Source of the DNA: Echinicola marina | GTDB lineage: Bacteria; Bacteroidota; Bacteroidia; Cytophagales; Cyclobacteriaceae | NCBI RefSeq assembly: GCF_020463795.1 | Contig: NZ_CP080025.1 | Coordinates: 3,407,501 to 3,471,500 of the forward strand | Direction of reading: 5' to 3' | Length of the DNA: 64,000 bases | Part shown: one piece after another, positions 28,701 through 37,814 of the stretch | Numbering within the stretch: the first letter of the stretch is position 1 | How the letters are laid out: each line of letters starts with the position of its first letter | The notes under the pieces: generated by a model | Told to the model about the DNA's origin: nothing | Databases searched by the model: none | The model's input: only the letters and a program-made list of their open reading frames with translations | Program-made: the position numbers and the translations under genes

Positions 28701-29817
28701 TGCTATCATTGCCTTCAATAAACTGTCTCACGCGTTGGCCGCTGATGGTATTTGAATTGGGAATAGGATAGTGCTTTTCAAATTTGGTGGGGTGGTTGGG
28801 AAGAAAGTTGACCCCTCCAAAATAGGAGCCTACCCACATTCCTCCTTCCTTATCCCTTTCTATACAATAAACGGCATTATCAGAAATAGAATAAGGGTCA
28901 TTGAGGTTTTGTCTGAAATTTTTGTATTTCTTTTTTTCTAAATCAAAAATAAATAAACCAGATTCTGAGGCAATCCAAAGTTCATTATTGGAAATTTTAT
29001 AAAGATCCCTGATTAATAGGTTTTTGCCATTGGTAGCCTTGGTGAGCAAAGGTTCTGCGATTCCACTGCTTTTGTCCATCACCCAAACACCTGCATTTTT
29101 TGTTCCCAAAATTAGGCTGGATCCATAGTCTTCGATATGAAGCACCGAAGCTTGTATTACCTCTTCATTATGGAGGGTTTTGATGAATTGGTCCCTCTTG
29201 GGCAGGTATTTATAAACGCCCAATCTGGAGCTGCTTATCCATATGTCCCCCTTCTCATCGACATCTACATTGGTGAAATTATTGTCCTCTGGATGGTGTT
29301 GGCTGATGTCTCGGTATTGGATCAGCGTGTCTTTTTCTACGGAATATTTGAAAAAACCCTTATTGTTTACGGCAAAAAGCATTTCACCCTCTATGGATTC
29401 TTTGATTTCACCTACATTTCCAGATATATATTGCCCATGGTTGGATACCTTATTGAAATAAGTGAATTGTTCGGTGTTGGGATCATAAGTATAAACACCA
29501 TTTCCAGTACCAACCCAAAGGATGCCCCTGCTGTCCTCAAACAAGCCATAAATGAAATTATTAGCTAGTCCATGGCTTTGTTTTGATTCTGAATTGAACA
29601 CCTTGAAATTGTGTCCATCGTATCGGTTGAGACCGTTTTTGGTGCCAAACCACATAAAGCCTTGCTGGTCCTGTAAAATAGAAAAAACGGTACTTCCAGA
29701 TAGGCCATCCTCCATATTGATATGCTCAAAATACCTTTCATGGGTTTGTGCATGAACATAAAAGATGTTCAAAATACTGAGTATAAATAATAGAAGGGAT
29801 TTGTAATGGGAATGCAT
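25780..29817 (-). CDS. Hybrid two-component system regulator (periplasmic propellers, kinase, receiver, AraC HTH)
   Basis: The 1345-residue protein has a signal peptide, about 14 Reg_prop propeller repeats (residues 30-680; pattern WxGTxxGL), a Y_Y_Y domain (about 710-785), one transmembrane segment (792-810), HisKA with His847 in ITHEIRTPL, HATPase_c (about 945-1060, GTGLGLPLA), a receiver with Asp1143 in VISDVMMP and a C-terminal AraC helix-turn-helix (1255-1340). It senses an oligosaccharide in the periplasm and activates polysaccharide-utilisation operons. It sits between two glycosidase loci and can plausibly control both. Confidence 0.96.
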   Translation of the reverse strand: MHSHYKSLLLFILSILNIFYVHAQTHERYFEHINMEDGLSGSTVFSILQDQQGFMWFGTKNGLNRYDGHNFKVFNSESKQSHGLANNFIYGLFEDSRGILWVGTGNGVYTYDPNTEQFTYFNKVSNHGQYISGNVGEIKESIEGEMLFAVNNKGFFKYSVEKDTLIQYRDISQHHPEDNNFTNVDVDEKGDIWISSSRLGVYKYLPKRDQFIKTLHNEEVIQASVLHIEDYGSSLILGTKNAGVWVMDKSSGIAEPLLTKATNGKNLLIRDLYKISNNELWIASESGLFIFDLEKKKYKNFRQNLNDPYSISDNAVYCIERDKEGGMWVGSYFGGVNFLPNHPTKFEKHYPIPNSNTISGQRVRQFIEGNDSTIWIGTEDAGLNKYDPETNTFTHFLPGNAPNSLSYHNIHGMARRGDELWVGTVTFAVGLNKINLNTNQVEIIRFEADQNPSEENEIHSLLVDTNDQVWLGTVTGLFQLDENKNSVHFTKEIGHKFIYDLLEDKYGNIWVGTYADGLIRYNPETGETKTFLPNPENPNSLPHPSIINLFEDSQNRLWIATEGGGFCMYNEKSDDFSVYNSETGFACNTVYKILEDISGHLWLSCNKGLMEFNPQTNDYRLFTKDNGLMPYPFNYKSGYRADDGTLYFGCLNGFISFDPRDFKPYEYDPPVVFTGIQIFNNPVSIGGKESVLEKSITKTSAITLAHGQSSLSFDFAALSYTASDAKPYAYKMEGFDQEWTVLNQNQRINYSYLPPGNYTLKVKSANIFGEWSHREGQLHITILPPFWKTGWAYLTYALLAAIIIFLIVRASRNRIIKRQREAFKKLEDEKQKEVYQSKIEFFTNITHEIRTPLTLIKGPLESILKKEEVYPADIKESLWIMNKNTNRLIDLSNELLDFRKTEQKGFLLNFTRNEIGQLIEDIFVRFKTSAEQQCINFHLVKQEEVFFADIDKEAFTKILSNLLSNAIKHADSIVQVDTIISPIKGQFQIRVSNDGQLIEEDKQEKIFEPFFQLDGHENKKTTAGTGLGLPLARSLAEMHSGKLYVDAQPNHLNTFVLELPIKQENTIHLNEPVPEQQKERAKSEIKEEASSHKASLLIVEDNKELQKFIYDQLKAQYHVHRADNGQEALKILANKPIDLVISDVMMPIMDGLELCAKVKSDINFSHIPFIMLTAKNNLQSKIEGMEHGADVYIEKPFSIDHLSLQVKNLLHYRDEVRKSFANQPMVNVDTIAYTRADEEFLSQANEAILENLSNETFGVNELAEILCMSQSSLLRKIKGVSEMTPNGYIRLVRLKKAAEMLQEGQYTVTEISERVGFNSPSYFSKCFQKQFGELPKDFSKKSETM

Positions 29818-30832
29818 TAATTTTCCTTGGGTTTATTTGTATATGCTAAAATACAAAAAAGGCATCATCAGGATATTTTTACTCGTATTAATTGCGATTT
29901 TTAACCATAGTTTGAAGGATAATTTTTGTATGCTGACGGAAAAGTTGTATTTAAATGGCCCTTTTCTGTGCCGCATGTGCCCCCTCCCATACGGACACTC
30001 ATTCCTGGCTAACGACACTTCCCTTTGTTTATATAGTCAACTTTTAGGTGGCGTGAATTGTGGATATTTATGATAATCTAATACCTAGTTATTTTATACA
30101 GAACGCCATTTCTTACTCCCCAAACTTTTCCCTTTGATCCCGAATGGAGAGATCATGTGCTTGGAGGCTGCGGAGATCGTTCGCTACAGATCCAGTAATT
30201 TAACTTGGACAATGGAAGGATTACCAGATTTTAGGGGACCTGTAAGGAATGATCATGCTATAGCAGTGCCTTCAAAAAGTCAGGAATGATTTTTTTGCTA
30301 ATTGAAAAAGGTCTATTTAACGATTATATAGTCAGGAAAAAATTCAATGGACTGCTTTGGCTGAAGTATTAGATGGCATAGGAAAGGCCTTCAATGCCCT
30401 TTTAAATGGCTTAGCAGGAATTTTTACATTTAATGAAGGATTTGTGATAAGCCTTTGCAGGAGTACTTCATAGATTAGCAGTATCAAAGGACCGGCTAAA
30501 TAGATTAAGCCTTTGTTCTTTGATGAATTAGTCAAAATTAACGCTTGCTGTATTTATCCATAGGATAGGCTGAATTGACCCAAAATAAATGAAGAACAGA
30601 ACTTACCCCTTACTCGGGCCTGCTCATTTTCCTTGAGCCAAGTTAAACCTAACTGAAGGGCCAATCATAGCACATCTCAGAATAAAATATTCTCCAAAGA
30701 AATCATCTACGAAGGAGAAATAGTCGAATGCAGGTTTTTTGGTGCTTTAGCCTAAAAACCATGGTAACAGGAGCCTTTGCGCTTGCTGTTTTATGTTGGA
30801 GTAAAAACCTTAACCCAAAACCTAATTATTAA
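29818..30832. other. Long intergenic region upstream of SusC, no confirmed gene
   Basis: About 1 kb lies between the divergent regulator and SusC genes. It should contain the regulator promoter, the SusC promoter and AraC-type operators, but I cannot locate them confidently. A short open frame at 30089-30289 contains a weakly LytTR-like stretch and is discussed as a finding. A GGTTTTT/AAAAACC hairpin lies near 30734-30762, about 70 bp before the SusC start. Confidence 0.5.
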
Positions 30833-33800
30833 ATGAAAGAAAAATTACTAAGAAATGGCAGTTTGATTTTTATCCTGCTATGTGGTTTGGTATTTTCTGC
30901 TTATGCCCAGTCCGGGAAAACAGTAGAAGGTACCGTAATTGAAAAAGAGACTGGGGAGCCTATCCCTGGTGTAAGTATCCTGGAAAGGGGTACATCAAAT
31001 GGAACCGTCACAGGTGTTGATGGTGAGTTTAAATTAGAATTGCGTACTGACAACCCATCGATCAGGATTTCTTTCATTGGTTTCAAGACCATAGAAACTG
31101 AAGTGGGTAACCAAAGCAATTTTGAATTTGAATTGGAAAGTGAACTTGGCGATTTGGAAGAAGTGGTAGTCGTTGGTTACGGTGAACAAAAGAAGGAATC
31201 CATTACAGGGGCAGTTTCCAATGTGACCAGTAGGGACATCGAACAGGTACCGACAGCAACTGTATCTGGTGCCTTGGCCGGTAAACTTCCTGGTTTGTCC
31301 TTTAGAATGCCTGATGGTCGTCCAGGAGCCGGAGCCAATATCCAGATCAGGAATCTTGGAAATCCGCTTTTCGTAATTGACGGCATCCAAAAGGACCAAG
31401 GGCAGTTCAATAACTTGGCCCCTGGTGATATCGAAAGTATCACGATACTTAAAGATGCTTCTGCGGCGGTATACGGTTCCAGGGCTGCCAATGGTGTTGT
31501 GGTGGTGACCACTAAGAGAGGTGAGAGAGGAGAAAAGCCATCTATCAATATCAATGGCTACTATGGTATCCAAAACTGGTCAAGGTTCCCTGAGGGAGTG
31601 AATGGCTATGAATGGATGCAGGGACGTGCTGAGGCTGATATGAACCAGTTCGGAAGTACCAATATTTCCCAAGATGAATTGGACAAGTGGAAAGCTGGGA
31701 CAGAATATGGTTACCGTTCATTTGATTGGAGGGACTTTATTATAAAAGGAAATGCCCCACAAAGTAATTTTAGTGCCAGTGTTTCCGGAGGTTCTGAAAG
31801 GACCAACTATTACCTGTCACTTACTAGATTTGATCAGAAGTCGGTTTTCAGTGATGAGTTTGAGTTTAATAGAACAAATATCCAGGCCAATATCAATACT
31901 GATGTAACTGATCGATTGACCATTGGTATGCAGATCAATGGCCGTTTGGAAAATAGGGAAAACCCAGGTGTACCGGGTGTCGATGATTACTGGCAGCCGC
32001 GTTTTGCACTATTCAGAAACCGACCTACTGAGCGTCCATATGCCAATGACAATCCTGATTACCCAGCCAATATCAATAATATTGAAACCAACTGGGCATT
32101 GTTAAACTATGACCGAACTGGTTTTTATTCTGATTATTGGAAGAATATTCAAACCAACTTCTCAGCAGAGTATGATATCCCTGTAGAGGGTTTGAAGGCC
32201 AAAGGGCTTTATTCTTATTATTTTGCAGATAACTACCGTAATACATTTGAATATACTTATGATGTGTATGATTATCTTCCTGAAACGGATGAGTATATCA
32301 GAACCGGTGGCAATGATAACCCTTATAGGGACAGAAACCAACGTAAGATAGAAGAGACTGTAGGGCAATTCCAATTGAACTATGACCGTGTGTTTGCTGA
32401 CGATCATAAATTGTCTGTGTTGGCCTTGTATGAAAGAATCCAAAGAAGGGATTATAGAAACTTTATCCATTCAGTACCGACTAATAATTATTTGTCATTG
32501 GTACAGTTTGCAGATATGGACCAATATGATGACTCTGATTATGAGGAAGCAAGAATTGGTTATGTAGGACGTATCAATTATGAGTACCAAGGAAAATACC
32601 TTTTAGAAGTTGCAGCCAGGTATGATGCTTCTTGGAAATTCTCTCCAGAAAACCGTTGGGGATTCTTCCCATCTGTATCGGGTGGTTGGAGAATTAGCCA
32701 AGAGCCATTTATGGACAATATTGCTTCCAGCACCAATTTGGATGAGTTGAAGTTGAGAGTTTCTTATGGTGAACTGGGGGATGATAATATTGGGATAGGA
32801 CCATTTGATTATATTCCGGGATACTCCTATGGTGTTTCCACTGTTATTATCGATGGAGAAAATGTTCAGGGATCAGCCAATAGAGGTAAGCCGATAGATA
32901 ACCTTTCGTGGTATACCAGTAAGATGTTTGATGTAGGTATTGACTTTTCTTTTGGTGCAGGTAAAATCACTGGTACAGCGGATTATTTCCGTAGAAAAAG
33001 AGATGGCCTAAGGGATATAAGGGATGATGTATTCTTGCCACTTGAACTGGGCTATGGGTTGACAGACGAAAACTTAAGTAGTGATGCCAATGTGGCTTTT
33101 GACCTTGGTCTAAACTATAACGGTAAGGCAGGTGACTTAACTTATAGAATCGGAGGTACATTTGGCTATGCCAGAAGTAAATTCCTTTCTTCTTATAACC
33201 CAGTATTCAGTAGTTCTTGGAATCATTATAGAAATTCAAGAGAAGACCGTTGGAATGGTATCTTCTGGGGCTATGAAATCGTTGGCCAATTCCAGTCTCA
33301 AGAGGAAATCAACAATTATCCAATAAACATCGATGGCCAAGGTAATGGTACTTTATTGCCAGGTGATTTGATCTATAAGGATGTGAATGGCGATGGCAAG
33401 ATTGACGGATATGACGAGCGTCCTATTGGATATAGTCTGGATGGTCCTCCTAGTGTCAATTATGGTTTGAACATGTATTTCAACTATAAGAACTTCGATT
33501 TGACCATGGACTTCTCAGGTGGTTCTATGGCATCCTATCTGCAGAACTGGGAAATGAGATGGCCTTACCAAAATGGAGGGAACCTATTGGCCTATATGTA
33601 TGATGACAGGTGGCGTAGAGAAGATCCTTATGATCTTAACAGCGAGTGGATTCCAGGTTCTAGCCCTGCTTTAAGATTCAATGCAGGTGGCCATAGTAAC
33701 TATAACAGGAATTCTACCTGGTGGCTGACCAATATCAAATACATAAGAATGAGAACAGCTTCTATCGGCTATACACTTCCTCCAAAGGTATTGAGCAAGC

Positions 33801-33958
33801 TGAAAATTGAAAGAGCAAGGGTTTATTTTACCACCTATAATTTGTTCTCTATAGATAATGTGCATCAGTTTGGTATAGATCCAGAAGTTAGAGATCCAAA
33901 TGGTTTGCAGTATCCGCAAAATGTGAACATGAACTTAGGGTTTAACTTGACCTTCTAA
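30833..33958 (+). CDS. SusC/RagA-like TonB-dependent outer-membrane receptor
   Basis: The 1041-residue protein has a signal peptide (FSAYAQ), a carboxypeptidase-regulatory-like domain at about 28-110 (TGEPIPGVSILERGTSNGTV), and a plug with NIQIRNLG, NPLFVIDGIQ and DASAAVYGSRAANGVVVVTT, followed by a 22-strand-type barrel. It lacks an STN domain, unlike the SusC at 11251, which fits control by the hybrid two-component regulator rather than a FecI/FecR pair. The next gene, SusD, starts 1 bp after its stop. Confidence 0.95.
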   Translation: MKEKLLRNGSLIFILLCGLVFSAYAQSGKTVEGTVIEKETGEPIPGVSILERGTSNGTVTGVDGEFKLELRTDNPSIRISFIGFKTIETEVGNQSNFEFELESELGDLEEVVVVGYGEQKKESITGAVSNVTSRDIEQVPTATVSGALAGKLPGLSFRMPDGRPGAGANIQIRNLGNPLFVIDGIQKDQGQFNNLAPGDIESITILKDASAAVYGSRAANGVVVVTTKRGERGEKPSININGYYGIQNWSRFPEGVNGYEWMQGRAEADMNQFGSTNISQDELDKWKAGTEYGYRSFDWRDFIIKGNAPQSNFSASVSGGSERTNYYLSLTRFDQKSVFSDEFEFNRTNIQANINTDVTDRLTIGMQINGRLENRENPGVPGVDDYWQPRFALFRNRPTERPYANDNPDYPANINNIETNWALLNYDRTGFYSDYWKNIQTNFSAEYDIPVEGLKAKGLYSYYFADNYRNTFEYTYDVYDYLPETDEYIRTGGNDNPYRDRNQRKIEETVGQFQLNYDRVFADDHKLSVLALYERIQRRDYRNFIHSVPTNNYLSLVQFADMDQYDDSDYEEARIGYVGRINYEYQGKYLLEVAARYDASWKFSPENRWGFFPSVSGGWRISQEPFMDNIASSTNLDELKLRVSYGELGDDNIGIGPFDYIPGYSYGVSTVIIDGENVQGSANRGKPIDNLSWYTSKMFDVGIDFSFGAGKITGTADYFRRKRDGLRDIRDDVFLPLELGYGLTDENLSSDANVAFDLGLNYNGKAGDLTYRIGGTFGYARSKFLSSYNPVFSSSWNHYRNSREDRWNGIFWGYEIVGQFQSQEEINNYPINIDGQGNGTLLPGDLIYKDVNGDGKIDGYDERPIGYSLDGPPSVNYGLNMYFNYKNFDLTMDFSGGSMASYLQNWEMRWPYQNGGNLLAYMYDDRWRREDPYDLNSEWIPGSSPALRFNAGGHSNYNRNSTWWLTNIKYIRMRTASIGYTLPPKVLSKLKIERARVYFTTYNLFSIDNVHQFGIDPEVRDPNGLQYPQNVNMNLGFNLTF

Positions 33959-33959
33959 A

Positions 33960-35837
33960 ATGAAACTGGACATGAAAAAATACATATATAGCATTTTCGC
34001 ATGCTTGATTTTATTCACGGCATGTAATGATGAAGAATTCCTTAACCGAGATCCTCAAAATATACTTTTGGAAGATCAGGTCTGGGAGAATGAGGATTTG
34101 GTACTGTCTGTTTTGGCAGATTTATATAATAGGCTTCCTGATTACCAGACCATAGAGAGATGGTGGGAGTTTGCCAATTTTGATGAGACTTTTGCTTCCA
34201 ATGCCGGTGATTACTGGAGACACCAAAATGTAGATTATGGTTATGGTAACTGGGGCATGTGGGATTATGGTTATATCCGTGATATCAACTTGTTTATTGA
34301 GAAGGCAGAAAGAGCTGATCAGTTGGATTCAGAAGTTAAGGCACGTTTTATAGCGGAAGCTAAATTTATCCGTGCCATGGTGTACTTTGAGCATGTGAAA
34401 AGAATGGGTGGAGTGCCTTTGATCTTGGAATCATTGGAATATGATTTCAGTGGCGACCCTACTTACTTGCAATATGCAAGGGCCAAAGAGCATGAGGTAT
34501 ATGATTATATCATCCAGGAAATGGAGGATATCAAGGGAGACCTGCCTGATGGTGGAACCAGATCAAGAGCTACTGTAGGAGCAGCGCTTGCCCTTGAGTC
34601 TAGAGCGGCCTTATATGCAGGTTCCATTGCCAATTATGGCCAGTTGACCCCTAATGTTTCATTGCCAGGTGGTGAAGTGGGAATTCCTGCTAGTATGGCA
34701 GATCAGTATTATACCATTTCACTGAATGCATCTGAAGAGTTGATGGGATTGGGAACTTATGAATTGTATCAAAATGATCCAGATCCATCAGAAAACTATG
34801 CCAATATTTTCTTGAACAAATCAGCCAATAATGAGGTGATTTTTGCCAAAGATTTCTTGGTTCAGGGTAGAACACATGGTTTTACAATAGATAATATCCC
34901 AAGATCATTGAGAGAAGAAAATACTTCAGGTGGAAAGATGAATCCATCTTTGAATTTGGTGCAGTCTTTCGAACTATTGGACAATACATTTGCTCCACTA
35001 CCTACCACGGACGAGAATGGAGATCCTATTTACTATGAAAACCAATTGGATATTTTCGAAGGAAGAGACCCAAGATTGGCCGGAACAGTGATCCTTCCTG
35101 GTGCTAGCTTCAGAGGAAGCCAAGTAGATATCTGGGGTGGCTGGAAAACAACAGACGGTACTTTGATCACTTCAGATCAATTGGGAGGTAGAGGTACCTT
35201 GCCAAATGGAGAAAATGCACAGTTGGTAGGTTTTGATGGCCCTATTCCTAACTTGGAATGGTCTGCACAGGGTGGTTTTTACCTTAGAAAATATGTGGAT
35301 ACTTCTGTAGGATCAGGACAGCGTGGTACTGGTAGTGCTGTATGGTGGATCCGTTTCAGATACGCTGAAATCTTATTGAATGCCGCTGAAGCAGCTTTTG
35401 AACTGGGAGATAATGCCAAGGCCGCTGCCTATATGAATGAAGTGAGACGAAGAGCAGGCTTCCCTACAGATTTGGCGCCATCAGAAATCGATTTTGATAG
35501 AATCGTTCATGAGAGAAAAGTGGAATTGTCTTTTGAAAATCATATCCTTTGGGATTATAAAAGATGGAGATTGGCGCATAGGGTTTGGAATGGTGAGTCG
35601 GTTGATTTGACCAATAACCCAGGTGATGCGGAGGCAGTAAGTACTCGTGTATTCGGTTTGAGACCTTATAAGGTGTATGATCCAGGAAGTCCCAATCATG
35701 AAAAGTGGGTGTTTGAAGAGTTTATACCGACTCCTGTATTCAACCCTCACAGGTTCCGTTTAGGGAATTACTACTCATTTATTGGGGATAATGTTAGGAA
35801 TGCCAATCCAAAGATTGTTAGAAACCCTAACCAGTAA
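33960..35837 (+). CDS. SusD/RagB nutrient-binding outer-membrane lipoprotein
   Basis: The 625-residue protein has a lipobox (LILFTAC) and SusD features: EEFLNRDPQNIL near the N-terminus, helical repeats and the C-terminal signature IVHERKVELSFENHILWDYK followed by RWRLAH. It partners the SusC encoded immediately upstream. A Met at 33972 is an equally plausible start. The size is larger than average for the family, with insertions in the central region. Confidence 0.95.
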   Translation: MKLDMKKYIYSIFACLILFTACNDEEFLNRDPQNILLEDQVWENEDLVLSVLADLYNRLPDYQTIERWWEFANFDETFASNAGDYWRHQNVDYGYGNWGMWDYGYIRDINLFIEKAERADQLDSEVKARFIAEAKFIRAMVYFEHVKRMGGVPLILESLEYDFSGDPTYLQYARAKEHEVYDYIIQEMEDIKGDLPDGGTRSRATVGAALALESRAALYAGSIANYGQLTPNVSLPGGEVGIPASMADQYYTISLNASEELMGLGTYELYQNDPDPSENYANIFLNKSANNEVIFAKDFLVQGRTHGFTIDNIPRSLREENTSGGKMNPSLNLVQSFELLDNTFAPLPTTDENGDPIYYENQLDIFEGRDPRLAGTVILPGASFRGSQVDIWGGWKTTDGTLITSDQLGGRGTLPNGENAQLVGFDGPIPNLEWSAQGGFYLRKYVDTSVGSGQRGTGSAVWWIRFRYAEILLNAAEAAFELGDNAKAAAYMNEVRRRAGFPTDLAPSEIDFDRIVHERKVELSFENHILWDYKRWRLAHRVWNGESVDLTNNPGDAEAVSTRVFGLRPYKVYDPGSPNHEKWVFEEFIPTPVFNPHRFRLGNYYSFIGDNVRNANPKIVRNPNQ

Positions 35838-35861
35838 AAGGACCTTTAAATTATAGAATTC

Positions 35862-36566
35862 ATGAAAAATAGTATCAAATATATAGCTGGGCTCTTTTGT
35901 ATGACCTTGGGTCTGACATCATGCGAATATGATAACTATGATGAACCAAAGTTGCTTTTTGAAGGTAACTTGGTTTATCAAGGGGAGCCAATAGGCGTTA
36001 GCTACAATGACGTTTATTTTGAATTATGGGAAGAAGGTTGGCAAACTTTCGGAAATATAGGCGTATCGGTGGACCAGGACGGTTCTTTTTCGTCTTTGCT
36101 TTTCTCTGGTGATTATAAATTGATCATCCCTGCTAGTCAGGGGCCGTTTATGAGTATGACCAATACGGAAACCAATTCCGACACGATTCCTTTGAACTTA
36201 AGAGGAAGCCTAGATATGGATATAGAGGTAATGCCTTATTATATGTTGAGAAATGTTAGTATTTCTGGCAATAGCAATACGGTCAATGCTGACTTTTCTT
36301 TGGAGCAGATCATTACAGATGAAAACGCCAAAGGAATCAATGAGGTAGTGCTTTACTTAAGCAAGACCACCTTTGTGGATAGTCGTACCAGTATCAGTTC
36401 TTCCAGAATTGGAGGAGCTGATATAGCGGATCTAAACAATATCCAACTGAGCACTTCAGTGCCTGATATGACACCAACGCAAGACTATGTGTTTGCAAGA
36501 GTAGGGGTGCGCATTGATGGTGTGGAGGATATGTTGTTCTCTTCCGTTCAGAGAATAGATTTCTGA
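35862..36566 (+). CDS. DUF3823-type surface lipoprotein
   Basis: The 234-residue lipoprotein (GLTSC) has an N-terminal Ig-like half (LLFEGNLVYQGEPIGVSYND) and matches DUF3823 proteins that follow SusCD pairs. It takes the place of SusE/SusF and probably assists glycan binding at the surface. The exact ligand is unknown. Confidence 0.75.
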   Translation: MKNSIKYIAGLFCMTLGLTSCEYDNYDEPKLLFEGNLVYQGEPIGVSYNDVYFELWEEGWQTFGNIGVSVDQDGSFSSLLFSGDYKLIIPASQGPFMSMTNTETNSDTIPLNLRGSLDMDIEVMPYYMLRNVSISGNSNTVNADFSLEQIITDENAKGINEVVLYLSKTTFVDSRTSISSSRIGGADIADLNNIQLSTSVPDMTPTQDYVFARVGVRIDGVEDMLFSSVQRIDF

Positions 36567-36592
36567 TAGTATAGCATCAATCTGATGAAACA

Positions 36593-36676
36593 CGTCATTG
36601 CGATCTGACTTGGTAGAGAAGCAATCCCGTCAAATAATGATGAGATTGCTTCCTCTCCTTGGTCGTCGCAATGGCG
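36593..36676. repeat. REP-like palindromic element (CGTCATTGCGA family)
   Basis: CGTCATTGCGA (36593-36603) pairs with TCGCAATGGCG (36666-36676) with one G-T pair, and inside it GAAGCAATC pairs with GATTGCTTC. The CGTCATTGCGA ... GCAATC palindrome is a common dispersed intergenic repeat in many bacteria. It separates the SusCD/DUF3823 block from the glycosidase genes. Confidence 0.75.
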
Positions 36677-36726
36677 TTTACAAAACTGAATTTATTTTTA
36701 GTAATTGACCCTAAATAAGTAACCTA

Positions 36727-37791
36727 ATGAAATTACCACTACAATCTATTTTTATTCTTTTTCTGATCATCAGTTTGGCCGCTTGTAGCAGCAATGCACA
36801 AGAAGCCATTCCTAATACTGATGACAGTGAAACGGATCAAGCTGAAGGTCAATATACCAATCCGGTTTGGGAACCTGTATTGGCTGATCCAACCTTAGTA
36901 AAAGCGGGAGATTATTTTTATGCCTATGGCACAGAAGATAACTGGGGAAATGAAGGTGGTTACCACCTGGTGCCAGTGATCAAATCAAAAGACTTAATCC
37001 AGTGGGAATTGGTAGGGGATGCCCTTAAAACCAAACCCACTTGGAAATCCGAGGGCGGCATCTGGGCACCAGATGTCAGCAAAGTCGGAGACCAATTTTA
37101 TATGTATTATTCCTATTCTACTTGGGGAGATGCCAATCCCGGAATAGGCCTGGCGATCGCTGATTCACCTGAAGGCCCTTTTGAGGATTATGGGAAAATT
37201 TTTGACTCAAACAGCATAGGGGTAAACAATAGTATAGATCCTTTTTATTATGAAGAAGCCGGGCAAAAGTACCTTTTTTGGGGAAGCTTTAGAGGCCTTT
37301 ATATGATAAAATTAGCTGAAGATGGTAAGTCCACAGTGGGAGATAAGGTACAGGTAGCTGGGGATCATTTGGAAGCGTCTTATGTCTTTAAGAAGGATAA
37401 CTTTTACTATTTGTTCGGTTCATATGGATCATGCTGTGAAGGTGCCAACAGCTCTTATCAAGTGTGGGTAGGTAGATCAGATAAGCTGGAAGGCCCTTAC
37501 TTGGACAAATCAGGAAATAAATTGTTGGATGGTCATAATGGTGAACTGGTCGTAAAAGGTAATTTGGGAAGTACGGGCTTTGCCGGCCCTGGACATAATG
37601 CCGAGATCGTGACTGATGCAGCTGGAGATGACTGGTTGGTGTATCATGGTATGCTCAAGAGCAAGCCTAGAACCAATAATGGCACTAATAGGAGAACACT
37701 CCTCATTGATAAAATTATCTGGAATAATGGATGGCCAAGTCTATTTAGACAGGAGCCAAGTACCAAGGCAAATGACGGTCCCCAATTTTAG
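36727..37791 (+). CDS. GH43 lipoprotein, endo-1,5-alpha-L-arabinanase-like
   Basis: The 354-residue lipoprotein (SLAAC, Cys20) has Asp54 in VLADPTLV, Asp171 in NSIDPFYYEE and Glu216 in HLEASYVF as the GH43 acids. GGIWAPDVS, the LFGSYGSCCEGANSSYQVWV strip and GPGHNAEIV are typical of arabinanases of this family. Likely substrate: the alpha-1,5 arabinan backbone or short arabino-oligosaccharides. It begins the enzyme half of the SusCD locus. Confidence 0.87.
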   Translation: MKLPLQSIFILFLIISLAACSSNAQEAIPNTDDSETDQAEGQYTNPVWEPVLADPTLVKAGDYFYAYGTEDNWGNEGGYHLVPVIKSKDLIQWELVGDALKTKPTWKSEGGIWAPDVSKVGDQFYMYYSYSTWGDANPGIGLAIADSPEGPFEDYGKIFDSNSIGVNNSIDPFYYEEAGQKYLFWGSFRGLYMIKLAEDGKSTVGDKVQVAGDHLEASYVFKKDNFYYLFGSYGSCCEGANSSYQVWVGRSDKLEGPYLDKSGNKLLDGHNGELVVKGNLGSTGFAGPGHNAEIVTDAAGDDWLVYHGMLKSKPRTNNGTNRRTLLIDKIIWNNGWPSLFRQEPSTKANDGPQF

Positions 37792-37814
37792 TTTAAATTT
37801 AAATAAAACAGTAA

